A stretch of 64,000 nucleotides of DNA from positions 43,780 through 107,779 of the forward strand of contig CAZYHC010000012.1 of the NCBI GenBank assembly GCA_964646625.1, written 5' to 3'. The notes under the pieces were generated by a model that did no database searches, was not told the origin of the DNA, and saw only the letters and a program-made list of their open reading frames with translations. Numbering within the stretch: position 1 is the first letter of the stretch; each line of letters opens with the position of its first letter. The DNA is from DAOULT01 sp964646625 (GTDB lineage: Bacteria; Chloroflexota; Anaerolineae; CAZYHC01). This document shows positions 23,968-32,934 of the stretch, one piece after another. The translations under genes were made by a program, and so were the position numbers.

Positions 23968-26745
23968 TCATAGAGTCTTGAACCGGCTATCGCCTTGCAC
24001 CAGGTCGTGGAGGGCCTGTTCCACTACCCCGCTATCGCCGCCCAGGCGTTCCACGCGGCACCCGGCTTCCCTGAGTCGAGTTTCAGCTTCCTGGCTGACC
24101 GTCTCCCCGATGATGGTCACGTGCTGGGCCCGGATCGCTTCTTGGGGGTTAAAGCCCACCACCGGGGCGAAGCGAAGGATGTATTTGTGGGCCAACTGGA
24201 AGTTGCGCCGGGTCTCAGGCGACGAGGCTGGACCAAAGAGCAGGTAGTGATAGAGCTGCTTTCTGGCTGAGGGCTTCTCGACGACCAGGTCGATGGTTTT
24301 GGAGCGTTTGCCGTCCAGAGCGATGTCGGCCTGTACCGCCCCCACCCCTTCCGCGCTCAGGTCATAGCTCCCGGCGGCCAGGTTGGAGAAGGCGTAACGG
24401 CCCTCGGCGCTGGTGAGGGTCTGATCCACCTCTCGACCGTCCAGGTGGAGGATCAGGCGTAAACTGGCCCAGGCGGCGCCCGTTTCGTCGGTGATCGTGC
24501 CCCGGATCACGCTCTGGGCGGGCTCCACCACTCCACCTTCTCCTCCTCGCCGCAGTTGGAAATCGACCTCGTAAGCAACGGCCTTGCCTTCCCGGCCAAG
24601 TACGTCTCGCGTTTTCAACCCCTCGGCCACCTGGCTCTCCCAATCGCCCTGCACAACTTTTAGCTGGAACTCGCCCTGGCTGGGAACGAACTCGTAGTAG
24701 CCCCTGGGCTTGCCCATATCGCTCCCGCTGCTGGTGGTGGGGAACACCGTGCCCGGCTCTGCTCCTGTCCAGCTCATCTGCACTTTGACTCCGTCGATAG
24801 GCCGTCCATTTTCATCCAGAACGCGCCCGTAGAGGCGGTAATGCTCCCTCGTCTCCTGGGGGGGCAAAAGGCGCTTGGTCACCACCTGGTATTTGTATTC
24901 CAGGCCCTTGGACACCAGCAGCTTGACGGTCTTCGTCTCCCGCCCGTCCAGTTGGATGTGCTCCACCGCCACATCGCCGGCGGTCAGCCTGTAGGTGCCA
25001 GCGGCCAGGATCGCCAGGCGATAGCGACCATCGGCGTCGGTGGAGGCGCTGGCGGCGATGTAATCCCCCACCCAGGCAGTGACCACCAGGCCCCTGATCT
25101 TCTTGCCTGCTTTGTCGATGACCGTGCCCTCGATGGCGCTTTGCTTGGCGGGCAACTTCATTTCCAGGGTTTCTGTGGTGTGGGAAGCGACCTGAAAGTC
25201 TTTAGCCATCAGCCCAAACACGCCATCGACCGTCAGGTGGTAGGTGCCGGGGGCCAGGCCCACGAAGTGGAAGTGTCCCCCCGCCCGGCTGGGCGTCCAG
25301 GCCACTGCCTGGCCGTCGCGGTGGATTCGGACAATGCGGTCCTCGGCCGCCGCTCCAGAGTCTTCCGCCAGTCGGCCTCTGATGACGGCATCGTTCACCA
25401 CTGCCTCCCGTGTTTTACTGGGCATGGCTTTGACCGCGTCCACGGTGGGCAGACGGCCCTCCAACCCGAATTCCTTATTCCACCAGTTGGTATACCAGCA
25501 TTGAGTTTCCCAGCCGGGCGTTCCCACCCCGATCAGGGTGTTGGCGATCAGCCAGTGGAAGACGGTGAAGTAGTAGTCGGGGGCCTTGCCCTTCAGGTGT
25601 TCGCTGAAGTCGGGGGCTTCGCCCTGGAGAAATTGGTTGATCCACAAGGTAAGTTCCGCGTGCGTGCGCGGATCGTTGCGCGGATAGCGACCATCCTGGC
25701 GGTCGGCGACCACCACCCCGCCCTCAGTGCTCATGATGGGCACGGGATGACCAAAAGCTTCTACCACCTGCCTGTTGGTCAATTCGTAGGCCAGGAAGCA
25801 GGTGGCGTCGTCGTCTAAGGTAGCGCCTGGCTCCTTGCTTTTCATCCGTTCCTGGTTGATCACACTGAGGGGAAGGTTATCCCAGCCGAAACGTCCTCTG
25901 AAAGCCTGGTAGGTGTAGCGTTTTCTTTCATCCTGGCCGGGTTTGAAGGAGAGCCGCTCCAGGCTTTCAAAGATGTCGATGATCCCGGCATATATCTCTT
26001 CATATTCCTTGGGATCGTCCCAATCCCACTGCTCTTCAAAGCTCGCGCATTCCTGTGGGGACAGGAACTGGCCGATGTATTCAAATATCCACTGCACGAG
26101 CCACAGGTAAACTTCTTCGTATTCCAACTCGGTCAGCGGCTGGCCCGTCTGTTTGATCGCATCGAAGGGATAATCCAGCGGGTGGTTGAGGGTGTAGTTG
26201 TGGATCGCTACCCAGGCGCCGTGGTGGAAGATGTCGCTTCGTCCTCTATCCACCACCTTGGCGAAGGGATTGACGATCGTGCCTACCCCCATCGAGGGCA
26301 TGGCCAGATGACCGCCCATCGGCAACACCCTGTCGGCGTCGTAGATGAAATCGTCCACCACGATGTCCAGCCAGTTGGGCGGCTTGCGGTCGTCGTGCCA
26401 CTCGATGTCCAGGTCAGGCTCGTTTTTGGTCTCGAAATAACGCACCCCGATGGAGATCAGGTCGCGGATGGTCTCTTCCTCCCGCATACGAATGTGACCA
26501 GGACTGTCCATATACAGCCGGACGACGGGGAAGATGTCATTCTCCAGAAGCCTTTCGCACAACTCTATGGTCGAGCCTCCGCCATCGTCGATGACCTTCA
26601 CCCACTTTATCTGCATCTCCAGGAGCTCGTTGACCCAGCCCTCGATCTCGCCTGTTTCGAAAAGGTGATCGTTGTAGAGGCCCGGCGACCAGTGGATGCC
26701 CCGGCCATTGTCGTTCTTGGGGCGTGGGTAATCCTTCAGTTCCAT
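23968..26745 (-). CDS. Putative clan-A glycoside hydrolase with regulatory-like repeats and CWB2-like tail
   Basis: 925 residues, MELKDYPRPKNDNGRGIHWS. Residues 1-430 look like a TIM barrel with possible clan GH-A catalytic glutamates: Glu109 in YFETKNEPDLD and Glu341 in IMSTEGGVV; the spacing is longer than usual because of an inserted helical region (about 200-290). Three or four carboxypeptidase-regulatory-like repeats follow (about 450-830; AIEGTVIDKAGKK, STDADGRYRLAILAAGTYRL, SVIRGTITDETGAAW). The final 85 residues match the tail of the downstream gene product. No signal peptide is seen, which is odd for a polymer-degrading enzyme; leaderless export or a missed start are possible. The hydrolase call is tentative. 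Confidence 0.55.
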   Translation of the reverse strand: MELKDYPRPKNDNGRGIHWSPGLYNDHLFETGEIEGWVNELLEMQIKWVKVIDDGGGSTIELCERLLENDIFPVVRLYMDSPGHIRMREEETIRDLISIGVRYFETKNEPDLDIEWHDDRKPPNWLDIVVDDFIYDADRVLPMGGHLAMPSMGVGTIVNPFAKVVDRGRSDIFHHGAWVAIHNYTLNHPLDYPFDAIKQTGQPLTELEYEEVYLWLVQWIFEYIGQFLSPQECASFEEQWDWDDPKEYEEIYAGIIDIFESLERLSFKPGQDERKRYTYQAFRGRFGWDNLPLSVINQERMKSKEPGATLDDDATCFLAYELTNRQVVEAFGHPVPIMSTEGGVVVADRQDGRYPRNDPRTHAELTLWINQFLQGEAPDFSEHLKGKAPDYYFTVFHWLIANTLIGVGTPGWETQCWYTNWWNKEFGLEGRLPTVDAVKAMPSKTREAVVNDAVIRGRLAEDSGAAAEDRIVRIHRDGQAVAWTPSRAGGHFHFVGLAPGTYHLTVDGVFGLMAKDFQVASHTTETLEMKLPAKQSAIEGTVIDKAGKKIRGLVVTAWVGDYIAASASTDADGRYRLAILAAGTYRLTAGDVAVEHIQLDGRETKTVKLLVSKGLEYKYQVVTKRLLPPQETREHYRLYGRVLDENGRPIDGVKVQMSWTGAEPGTVFPTTSSGSDMGKPRGYYEFVPSQGEFQLKVVQGDWESQVAEGLKTRDVLGREGKAVAYEVDFQLRRGGEGGVVEPAQSVIRGTITDETGAAWASLRLILHLDGREVDQTLTSAEGRYAFSNLAAGSYDLSAEGVGAVQADIALDGKRSKTIDLVVEKPSARKQLYHYLLFGPASSPETRRNFQLAHKYILRFAPVVGFNPQEAIRAQHVTIIGETVSQEAETRLREAGCRVERLGGDSGVVEQALHDLVQGDSRFKTL

Positions 26746-26822
26746 AATTTTTCCCTCCTAATCCTGCCAAAACGCCAGGCAGTTCTTGCCTGCGCCATTC
26801 CCCTTAGCAGTGTACCGAAGAG

Positions 26823-27272
26823 TTACGATGGTCGGGTCCTCAGCGCCAGTTTTTCCTCCAGTTCAGCGCGCATCTGCTCGGATATTTTAAGGTAAGTGCC
26901 CCATCCCTCGGCGGCCAGGGTGCCATCCTCCAGCCTGATCTCCCCGTGGGCTTCCAGGAGCCGGCTGCGCCGACGTACGATCTCGCCCATGATGGTTACC
27001 TGCTGGCCGATGGCTACCGGGTGGTGGAAACGGGTTTCCATTTTGGCCGTCACCGACCAGAAATCGTTGAAAAAGGCGGTGCGGGCCAGGACCTCGTCCA
27101 GGAGAGTGCTGAGCAGTCCTCCATGTATCAGGCCCGGATAACCCTGGTGTTCTTCGCGGGGGGTGAATTGAGCCACCACGCGGTCGCCGTCCTGGGCAAA
27201 GTCCACTTTGAGGCCGATGGGGTTGTCTCGCCCACAGACGAAACACATGCTGGAACTAGGCTGCTTTTTCAT
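26823..27272 (-). CDS. PaaI-type hotdog-fold thioesterase
   Basis: 149 residues. Typical single hotdog domain: CFVCGRDNPIGLKVDFAQDG near the start, then GLIHGGLLSTLLDEVLA (the HGG-x-DE acyl-CoA site with the catalytic aspartate/glutamate) and TAKMETRFHHPVAIGQ. It hydrolyses an acyl-CoA or acyl-ACP thioester; the acyl group is unknown. It overlaps the end of the NERD gene by 17 bases and lies downstream of fabF/plsX on the same strand, so a lipid-related role is plausible. Confidence 0.8.
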   Translation of the reverse strand: MKKQPSSSMCFVCGRDNPIGLKVDFAQDGDRVVAQFTPREEHQGYPGLIHGGLLSTLLDEVLARTAFFNDFWSVTAKMETRFHHPVAIGQQVTIMGEIVRRRSRLLEAHGEIRLEDGTLAAEGWGTYLKISEQMRAELEEKLALRTRPS

Positions 27273-27951
27273 CGAGAAGGGCCGTCAACTCCTTTCGGTG
27301 AGAGGCGAGCAGGGCGCGCTCCTTACCCCGGTCTTGCACCACGGTTTTAAGCTGATGGAGAGCCACGGCAGAGACCTCGGCGTCGCCGAGGTCCAGGTGG
27401 GCGTCGGGATGGGTGAAAACGATGATCCCCTCAACGGGCAAATCGGCCTCAGGCATGTTGTCTTGCAGGAAACGACGCACCGCTTTGAGATCTGTTTCCA
27501 GGTCTTTATGGGGATCGCCCAGCGATTCTTCCCCTCTGAAGGCGCGCAGTAGATATCCCCACTTGAACTTGCGCCGCCACTTGCCTTCCTTATAGCTTAT
27601 CTCCCCATCCTGGTTTTTGGTGGTGATGACCAGGAGGCCATTGGGGGCCAGGAGCACGTGCGGAGCAGGTAAGACGTAGTTATACAGTTGGTACTTGTTG
27701 CTGAGCCCCTTCAGCACTTTGGCTAGAACCTGATCGGGGCGGGGGGGGCGAACCCAGCGGACGATATTGTAGGTGCCAAAGTTGCCCAGGATAAAGCCGA
27801 TTATCAGGCAGCCGAAAGATATTTGAGCCAGGGCCGGTTGCTGGAAGGAGATGATCAGTCCCAAGACCAAAATGCCTATCCCTGCCAGGCTGGCCCATTG
27901 GCCCAGACGGGCTTTCTTTTTGATAAACCGTTCGTTAGTCACCACTTTCAT
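27256..27951 (-). CDS. NERD-domain-like membrane protein
   Basis: 231 residues. Two membrane helices near the N-terminus (about 20-65, ASLAGIGILVLGLIISF and ISFGCLIIGFILGNF) are followed by a domain with NKYQLYNYVLPAPHVLLAPNG, LVITTKNQDGEI and VEGIIVFTHPDAHLDL, resembling the nuclease-related domain (NERD). The clear nuclease catalytic residues of the family are not easy to assign, so it may be a degenerate or non-nuclease member. It is followed directly by the thioesterase gene (overlapping). Function unknown. Confidence 0.6.
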   Translation of the reverse strand: MKVVTNERFIKKKARLGQWASLAGIGILVLGLIISFQQPALAQISFGCLIIGFILGNFGTYNIVRWVRPPRPDQVLAKVLKGLSNKYQLYNYVLPAPHVLLAPNGLLVITTKNQDGEISYKEGKWRRKFKWGYLLRAFRGEESLGDPHKDLETDLKAVRRFLQDNMPEADLPVEGIIVFTHPDAHLDLGDAEVSAVALHQLKTVVQDRGKERALLASHRKELTALLDEKAA

Positions 27952-28031
27952 AGTAGATAAACCTCACAAGCTGGCAGGCAAATTGCCAGGCTGATAGCCT
28001 AGGTGCGCCTGGGAGTCTCTCAGGCAGGTTG

Positions 28032-29303
28032 CTACCACTCAAAGCGACCGAAAACCAGGCAGGCGTTTTGCCCCCCAAAGCCGAAGGAGTTAGAGACCAC
28101 CACGTTAACCGGCCTCTCACGGGCTTGATTAGGGACGCAGTCCAGGTCACAGTCGGGGTCTGGGGTCTCGTAGTTGATGGTAGGATGGATGATGTTATCG
28201 CGGATGCTCATGATGCAGGCCAGGCCCTCCAGCACCCCGGCTGCTCCCAGGCTGTGCCCTATCATCGACTTGGTGGCGCTGATAGGCACCTGATAGGCCC
28301 GTTCCCCGAAGAGCTTCTTGATGGCGATGGTTTCCGCCACGTCACCTGCCGGCGTGGCCGTGGCGTGGGCGTTGATGTAATCCACGTCTTGGGGAGTCAG
28401 GCCGGCGTCTTCCAAAGCCCAGCGCATGACCCGCAACGCCCCTGCGCCTTCCGGGTCGGGAGCGGCCACGTGGTAGGCATCCGACGAGGAAGCCTGGCCC
28501 AGCACTTCGGCGTAAATGCGCGCTCCCCTGGCCTTAGCGTGGGCCAGACTTTCCAGGATCATGATTCCGCCCCCCTCGGCCAGGACGAAGCCATCCCGAT
28601 TTTTGTCGAAAGGACGGCTGGCCTTTGCCGGGTCTTCGTTATGGTAAGACATGGCGCGCATGGCGATAAAACCACACATGGTAGCCTCGCAGATCATGGC
28701 CTCCGTGCCGCCGCTGATCATGACGTCGGCTGCCCCACGACGGATAATCTCGGTGGCCTCGCCGATAGCCTGGCTGGACGAGGCGCAGGCAGTGGCGATG
28801 GTGGAGATGTACCCTTTGGTCCCATAGGTATGGCTCAGATGATGGGCCGGGATGTTGGGCAAAGAAGCGGCCAGCACAAAAGGGCTTAGACGTTTCCACC
28901 CTTTATCGCGGATGGTGTGAATGCCTCGTTCGGCTTCGTCGAAGCCCCCAATGGCCGAACCGATGAGCACGCCTACTCGTTCGGGATCGTCCCATTTGGG
29001 AGTGTCGCCGTCGAGCAGCCCAGCGTCGCGCACGGCCTGCTGGCCGGCCGCGATAGCCAACTGGGAGCAGCGGGCGATACGGCGGGCCAGCTTGAAGTCC
29101 ATGTAATCCTCAGGGGCAAAGCCTTTCACTTCGGCCGCGATACGGATGGGCAGGTGGCTGGCGTCGAACTGAGTGATAAAATCCACCCCCGATCTTCCTG
29201 CTATCAGTCCTTGCCAGGTGTCCTCCACGGTCAATCCCAGCGGGGTTATAGCTCCCAGGCCGGTGATGACCACCCTTTCTTTGTCGGTACGCTCTTTGAC
29301 CAT
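28032..29303 (-). CDS. fabF: 3-oxoacyl-ACP synthase II (FabF)
   Basis: 423 residues from the ATG at 29301-29303 (MVKERTDKERVVITGLGAIT), with AAGGAGG eleven bases upstream; an earlier ATG overlapping the plsX stop lacks such a site. Condenses malonyl-ACP with acyl-ACP in fatty acid elongation. The Cys-His-His triad is visible in TIATACASSSQAIGEA, INAHATATPAGD and SMIGHSLGAAGVLE, with the usual GFGGQN near the C-terminus. It lies directly after plsX, so fatty acid elongation and phospholipid acylation are co-expressed. Full family length. Confidence 0.95.
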   Translation of the reverse strand: MVKERTDKERVVITGLGAITPLGLTVEDTWQGLIAGRSGVDFITQFDASHLPIRIAAEVKGFAPEDYMDFKLARRIARCSQLAIAAGQQAVRDAGLLDGDTPKWDDPERVGVLIGSAIGGFDEAERGIHTIRDKGWKRLSPFVLAASLPNIPAHHLSHTYGTKGYISTIATACASSSQAIGEATEIIRRGAADVMISGGTEAMICEATMCGFIAMRAMSYHNEDPAKASRPFDKNRDGFVLAEGGGIMILESLAHAKARGARIYAEVLGQASSSDAYHVAAPDPEGAGALRVMRWALEDAGLTPQDVDYINAHATATPAGDVAETIAIKKLFGERAYQVPISATKSMIGHSLGAAGVLEGLACIMSIRDNIIHPTINYETPDPDCDLDCVPNQARERPVNVVVSNSFGFGGQNACLVFGRFEW

Positions 29304-29323
29304 TATAATCGTGTCCTCCTTAA

Positions 29324-30337
29324 TCATTCAAGTTGTTTACTGTTGTGCACGTACTCTCGCACGCCCTCTTCGATGGCCGTCAACAGACCTCCCTCTACGG
29401 CCTGCATCGCCACCCGCACGGCGTTCTTAATGGCTTTGGGGTTAGAACGGCCGTGGGCCACGATGGTCACGCCTTTAACCCCCAGCAACGCCCCCCCGCC
29501 ATACTCGGTGTAATCCAGCCGCCCTTTGGCCGCCCGCATGGCCGCGCGAGACAGTAAAGCCCCCAGCACAGCCTGGGGACGGCGCCTGATCTCCTCTTCC
29601 AGGATGCTGGTGATCAGCCGCGCCACCCCCTCCGACAGCTTGATGACCACGTTGCCGCTGAAACCGTCGGTGACCACCACGTCCGCCAGGCCCAGGGGGA
29701 TGTCCTTTCCCTCCACGTTGCCTATAAAGTTTAGGCTGCTATCCTTGAGCAGGGCGTGAGCTTCCCTGGTCAAAGCGCTGCCTTTGCCCTCCTCTTCGCC
29801 CGTGGACAGGAGGCCCACTCTGGGCCTGTCCGCCCCCCACATCCGCTGGACGTAGGCGCTGCCCATGATCCCGAACTGAAGGAGATATTCCGGTTTGCAA
29901 TCGGTGTTAGCTCCTATATCGAGAATAAAACATCTATCCTTCAGGGTAGGGTAGAAGGTGGACAGGGCCGGACGCTTGAGGCCCTGGATACGTCCCAGGC
30001 CGAACAGAGCAGCGGCCACCACCCCCCCTGAGTTGCCGGCCGAGACGAAGGCGGCCGCTTCGCCGCCCTTAACCAACTTCAGGCCCACCATCATGGAAGA
30101 ATCTCTTTTGGTCCTGGCTGCTTCGGCTGGTTTGTCCGTCATCTCGATGACCTGGCTGGCGTGGACGACCGGCAAAGAGAGGCCGCTCAGGTCGTACTTG
30201 TCCAATTCGGCCTCTATCAGGGCCTTGGGGCCGACCAGGATGACCTCCACCCCGAACTCTCTGGCGGCCTGCACTCCGCCGGCCACCACCACTGCGGGGG
30301 CGTGATCGCCACCCATAGCATCGAGCACGATTTTCAT
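29324..30337 (-). CDS. plsX: Phosphate acyltransferase PlsX
   Basis: 337 residues, ATG preceded by AAGGAGGCTGC. Starts MKIVLDAMGGDHAP, the family signature, and continues with SAGNSGGVVAAALFGLGRI, LDIGANTDCKPEYLLQFGIM and VVTDGFSGNVVIKLSEG. It converts acyl-ACP to acyl phosphate for glycerol-3-phosphate acylation by PlsY; peripheral to the membrane. It is first of the plsX-fabF pair. The 66 bases before it contain a degenerate palindromic element. Confidence 0.95.
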   Translation of the reverse strand: MKIVLDAMGGDHAPAVVVAGGVQAAREFGVEVILVGPKALIEAELDKYDLSGLSLPVVHASQVIEMTDKPAEAARTKRDSSMMVGLKLVKGGEAAAFVSAGNSGGVVAAALFGLGRIQGLKRPALSTFYPTLKDRCFILDIGANTDCKPEYLLQFGIMGSAYVQRMWGADRPRVGLLSTGEEEGKGSALTREAHALLKDSSLNFIGNVEGKDIPLGLADVVVTDGFSGNVVIKLSEGVARLITSILEEEIRRRPQAVLGALLSRAAMRAAKGRLDYTEYGGGALLGVKGVTIVAHGRSNPKAIKNAVRVAMQAVEGGLLTAIEEGVREYVHNSKQLE

Positions 30338-30359
30338 GCAGCCTCCTTGCTCCGGGTCA

Positions 30360-30390
30360 GGGGCCTGGCGCTCCCAAAGTACCAGCCCCC
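30360..30390. repeat. Degenerate palindromic element before plsX
   Basis: ggggcctggcgct, ccc and aagtaccagcccc keep the overall plan of the 33-bp element (arms around a short loop) with several changes. It is intergenic, between upp and plsX. Confidence 0.45.
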
Positions 30391-30403
30391 TTATCGCCTC
30401 GAG

Positions 30404-31057
30404 TTATCCTGTTCCAAATTGGCGGTCCCCGGCGTCGCCCAGCCCAGGCACGATGTAGCCCGCGGGCGGATCGTCCGGGCCTTCTGGCTCAGGGGTCAGG
30501 TAGTCATCGACGGCCGCGATGTGGATGTCCACGTCTGGATGGGCTGTGGAGAGATGTTCGATGCCCTCGGGGGAGGCAATGATACCCACAAACTTGATGC
30601 GCTGCGCTCCCCATTTCTTGAGGATGTCCACCGTAGCCACCGCCGACCCCCCAGTAGCCAACATAGGGTCCAGGATGAGACACACCTGCACCGTAGGATC
30701 CACCGGCAGTTTGTTGTAATATTCCACGGGCCGCAAGGTCTGGTGGTCACGGTAGAGGCCGATGTGCCACACTTCGGCCGAGGGCATCATCTCCCAGATG
30801 CCTTCTACCATGCCCAGGCCCGCCCGCAGAATGGGGACCAGCCCGATTTTCTCTTTTAAAACGTAGCCCTGGGCCTGGCCCATGGGGGTGGTCACGGACA
30901 TCTCGCTCAGGCTTAGATCGGCCGTGGCTTCGTAGGTCAGGAGGATGGCCAGCTCCCGGATCAATTCTCGAAATTTTTTAGGCCCCTGATCCACGTTGCG
31001 CAGCAGGGTCAGCTTGTGCTGAATTAAGGGATGGTTGGACTGAAAAACTTTGGCCAT
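30404..31057 (-). CDS. upp: Uracil phosphoribosyltransferase
   Basis: 217 residues, ATG preceded by GAGGAGAAG. Makes UMP from uracil and PRPP in pyrimidine salvage. The PRPP loop is visible as LILDPMLATGGSAVATVDIL and the uracil-binding tail as YIVPGLGDAGDRQFGT. Other conserved pieces are KFRELIRELAILLTYEA and LVPILRAGLGMVEG. Cytoplasmic; normal length for the family. Transcribed from its own promoter at 31084-31112, divergent from the division cluster. Confidence 0.95.
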   Translation of the reverse strand: MAKVFQSNHPLIQHKLTLLRNVDQGPKKFRELIRELAILLTYEATADLSLSEMSVTTPMGQAQGYVLKEKIGLVPILRAGLGMVEGIWEMMPSAEVWHIGLYRDHQTLRPVEYYNKLPVDPTVQVCLILDPMLATGGSAVATVDILKKWGAQRIKFVGIIASPEGIEHLSTAHPDVDIHIAAVDDYLTPEPEGPDDPPAGYIVPGLGDAGDRQFGTG

Positions 31058-31083
31058 CGTCTTCTCCTCGATGTCGCCTGGCT

Positions 31084-31112
31084 ATTATACAACGATTTGG
31101 ACTTGAAATCAA
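31084..31112 (-). promoter_or_regulatory. upp promoter
   Basis: Minus strand -35 TTGATT (31107-31112), 17-base spacer, -10 TATAAT (31084-31089), about 27 bases before the upp ATG. Confidence 0.65.
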
Positions 31113-31244
31113 CCGCCTCACCAGGCGGCCGGGCCCTGGGTCAAAAGCGGGTTGGATTTCAACTTCCTCCAGTTACGCCCTTCAAACCTTAAAAATTTTA
31201 AATTAACAAGACAGTTACCAAACCTCTTATACCACAACATGTAG

Positions 31245-31266
31245 GGGTCTTGCTGGCAAGAGACCC
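31245..31266. other. Hairpin in the upp-mraZ intergenic region
   Basis: gggtct (31245-31250) and agaccc (31261-31266) can pair around an inner tgc/gca stem; an AT-rich tatatatagtatag follows. The region from 31113 to 31348 otherwise shows no gene. Confidence 0.35.
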
Positions 31267-31348
31267 TATATATAGTATAGATTTTCAGTAGGCACACCAT
31301 TTAAGGGGCTGCGAACCTTAAAGTTTGCCCCAAAACCCTCCAGGGGGC

Positions 31349-31377
31349 TGGACAAAAATGAAAAATGCGTGTATAAT
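31349..31377 (+). promoter_or_regulatory. Main promoter of the dcw (division/cell-wall) operon
   Basis: -35 TGGACA (31349-31354), spacer exactly 17, -10 TATAAT (31372-31377). Transcription should start near 31384, inside the first MraZ boxes. Confidence 0.75.
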
Positions 31378-31412
31378 GTGGGTATAAGTGGTGCGTAGTG
31401 GATCATAGTGGG
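31378..31412 (+). promoter_or_regulatory. MraZ operator: four GTGG(G) boxes with 10-bp period
   Basis: GTGGG at 31378, GTGGT at 31388, GTGGA at 31398 and GTGGG at 31408 are each exactly one helical turn apart and begin just after the -10 hexamer. MraZ of E. coli and mycoplasmas binds direct repeats of this type upstream of its own gene, so autoregulation of the cluster is predicted. Confidence 0.8.
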
Positions 31413-31431
31413 GAAATATGGAACAGAACAT

Positions 31432-31872
31432 ATGTTCTTAGGCGAATACACTCACAATCTCGATGATAAAGGGCGCCTGACCATCCCTTCCAAGTATCGG
31501 ACCGAACTGGCTACAGGCCTGGTCGTCACCCGCGGCATGGATCGTTGCCTGTTCATCTTCCCTATGGCCGAGTGGGAAAAGCTGGCCGGCCCCATCAACA
31601 GACGTTCCATCACCGACAAGGACACGCGCGACTTTCGACGGTTGATGTTCTCAGGGGCCAGCGACATGATCCCTGACAAGCTAGGCCGGATCCTGATCCC
31701 TCCTTATTTACGTGAATACGCTGGCCTCGACAGCGAGGTGGTCGTCGTTGGGCTCTATACCTACCTTGAGATATGGAACCCCCAGGTCTGGGACGAAGTC
31801 ATGAAAGGGGTCGAAGAGAAAACCCTCAGCGAGCACTGGGACAACTTTGATCTGGGCATCCCAGCCCAGTGA
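31432..31872 (+). CDS. mraZ: Transcriptional regulator MraZ
   Basis: 146 residues from the ATG at 31432 (MFLGEYTHNLDDKGRLTIPS); an upstream in-frame GTG at 31408 lies within the operator and is unlikely to be used. Two AbrB-like MraZ domains, each with the DKGRLTIPSKYR / DKLGRILIPPYLRE motif (about 14-25 and 82-95). MraZ forms ring-shaped oligomers that bind the operator boxes found just upstream. It is the conserved first gene of the dcw cluster and is followed by rsmH at 63 bases. Confidence 0.95.
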   Translation: MFLGEYTHNLDDKGRLTIPSKYRTELATGLVVTRGMDRCLFIFPMAEWEKLAGPINRRSITDKDTRDFRRLMFSGASDMIPDKLGRILIPPYLREYAGLDSEVVVVGLYTYLEIWNPQVWDEVMKGVEEKTLSEHWDNFDLGIPAQ

Positions 31873-31935
31873 CCGCAGGCACAAGGCCATGCGGCTTAGC
31901 GATGAACGCTTGATGACGAACCCCGGGCGGATACG

Positions 31936-32859
31936 ATGAAAGACAAGCCCGCTCACATACCTGTCCTTTTCAAAGAAGTCCTGACCGGCCTAAGGCCGAG
32001 GCCGGGCGGACGCTATATCGACGGTACCGTTGGCGCCGGGGGCCATGCCCGGGGCATTCTGGAGGCCTCCGGCCCCGACGGACTCTTGCTAGGCATCGAT
32101 GCCGATCCGGCGGCTATAGGCCTGGCGCGGGAACGGTTGGCAGGCTTTGGGCCGCGCCTCACCCTGGTCGAGGGCAATTTTGCAGACCTGGAGGATATTG
32201 CCACTCGACACGGATTTCGCCCCGCCGATGGCCTGCTCCTGGACCTGGGACTGTCCTCCATGCAACTGGAGAACGGGGCACGTGGCTTTTCCTTCCAGAA
32301 GCCGGGCCCGCTGGATATGCGTTTCGGCGAGCAGGGCCCGACGGCGGCCGAGCTGGTCAACACCCTCTCCCAGGAGGAACTGCGCGATCTGCTCAGACGC
32401 TACGGCCAGGAACGCTACGCCGGACGCATCGCCCGTGCTATCGTAACCCGTCGTCCTCTGACCACCACCACGGAACTGGCCGAGGTGGTAGCCAAAGCGG
32501 TGGGCCGCAGAGGGCGCATCCATCCTGCCACCCGCACTTTTCAGGCCCTTCGCATCGCCGTTAACGACGAATTGGCCGCCCTATCGGCCGCCCTATCCGC
32601 CGCCCTGAACATCCTGGCGCCGGGGGGACGGCTGGCGGTGATCACCTTTCATTCGCTGGAAGATCGCCTGGTCAAAACCTTTTATCGGGATCACAGCCGG
32701 GCCTGTATTTGTCCTCCGCAGTTTCCCATCTGCACCTGTGGCGGACAGCAGGCTACCTTGCAGATTCTGACCAAAAAACCGCTCCGTCCCTCCGTGGAGG
32801 AGTTAAAAACAAACCGTCGTAGTCGTAGCGCCAGACTGCGCCTGGCTGTGCATCTTTAA
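31936..32859 (+). CDS. rsmH: 16S rRNA (cytosine-1402-N4)-methyltransferase RsmH
   Basis: 307 residues. Methylates N4 of C1402 in 16S rRNA using S-adenosylmethionine. Visible: HIPVLFKEVLTGLRPRPGGR at the start, the SAM motif YIDGTVGAGGHARGILE, DGLLLDLGLSSMQLENGARG, PLDMRFGEQGP and RTFQALRIAVNDEL, then LAVITFHSLEDRLVK. Normal length. The second gene of dcw in most bacteria, with mraZ before and an ftsL-like gene after. Confidence 0.95.
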   Translation: MKDKPAHIPVLFKEVLTGLRPRPGGRYIDGTVGAGGHARGILEASGPDGLLLGIDADPAAIGLARERLAGFGPRLTLVEGNFADLEDIATRHGFRPADGLLLDLGLSSMQLENGARGFSFQKPGPLDMRFGEQGPTAAELVNTLSQEELRDLLRRYGQERYAGRIARAIVTRRPLTTTTELAEVVAKAVGRRGRIHPATRTFQALRIAVNDELAALSAALSAALNILAPGGRLAVITFHSLEDRLVKTFYRDHSRACICPPQFPICTCGGQQATLQILTKKPLRPSVEELKTNRRSRSARLRLAVHL

Positions 32860-32934
32860 AGCAAACGAAAATCAAACGACGCCTCCCCCTATTATAAAGT
32901 AAATATTAGATTTAGTCAATCGCAGGCTTATCTT

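Noticed and set aside
31378..31412. Minisatellite
   Set aside because: The four GTGG units have exact 10-bp spacing directly after a promoter and before mraZ, which fits MraZ boxes better than a random tandem repeat.
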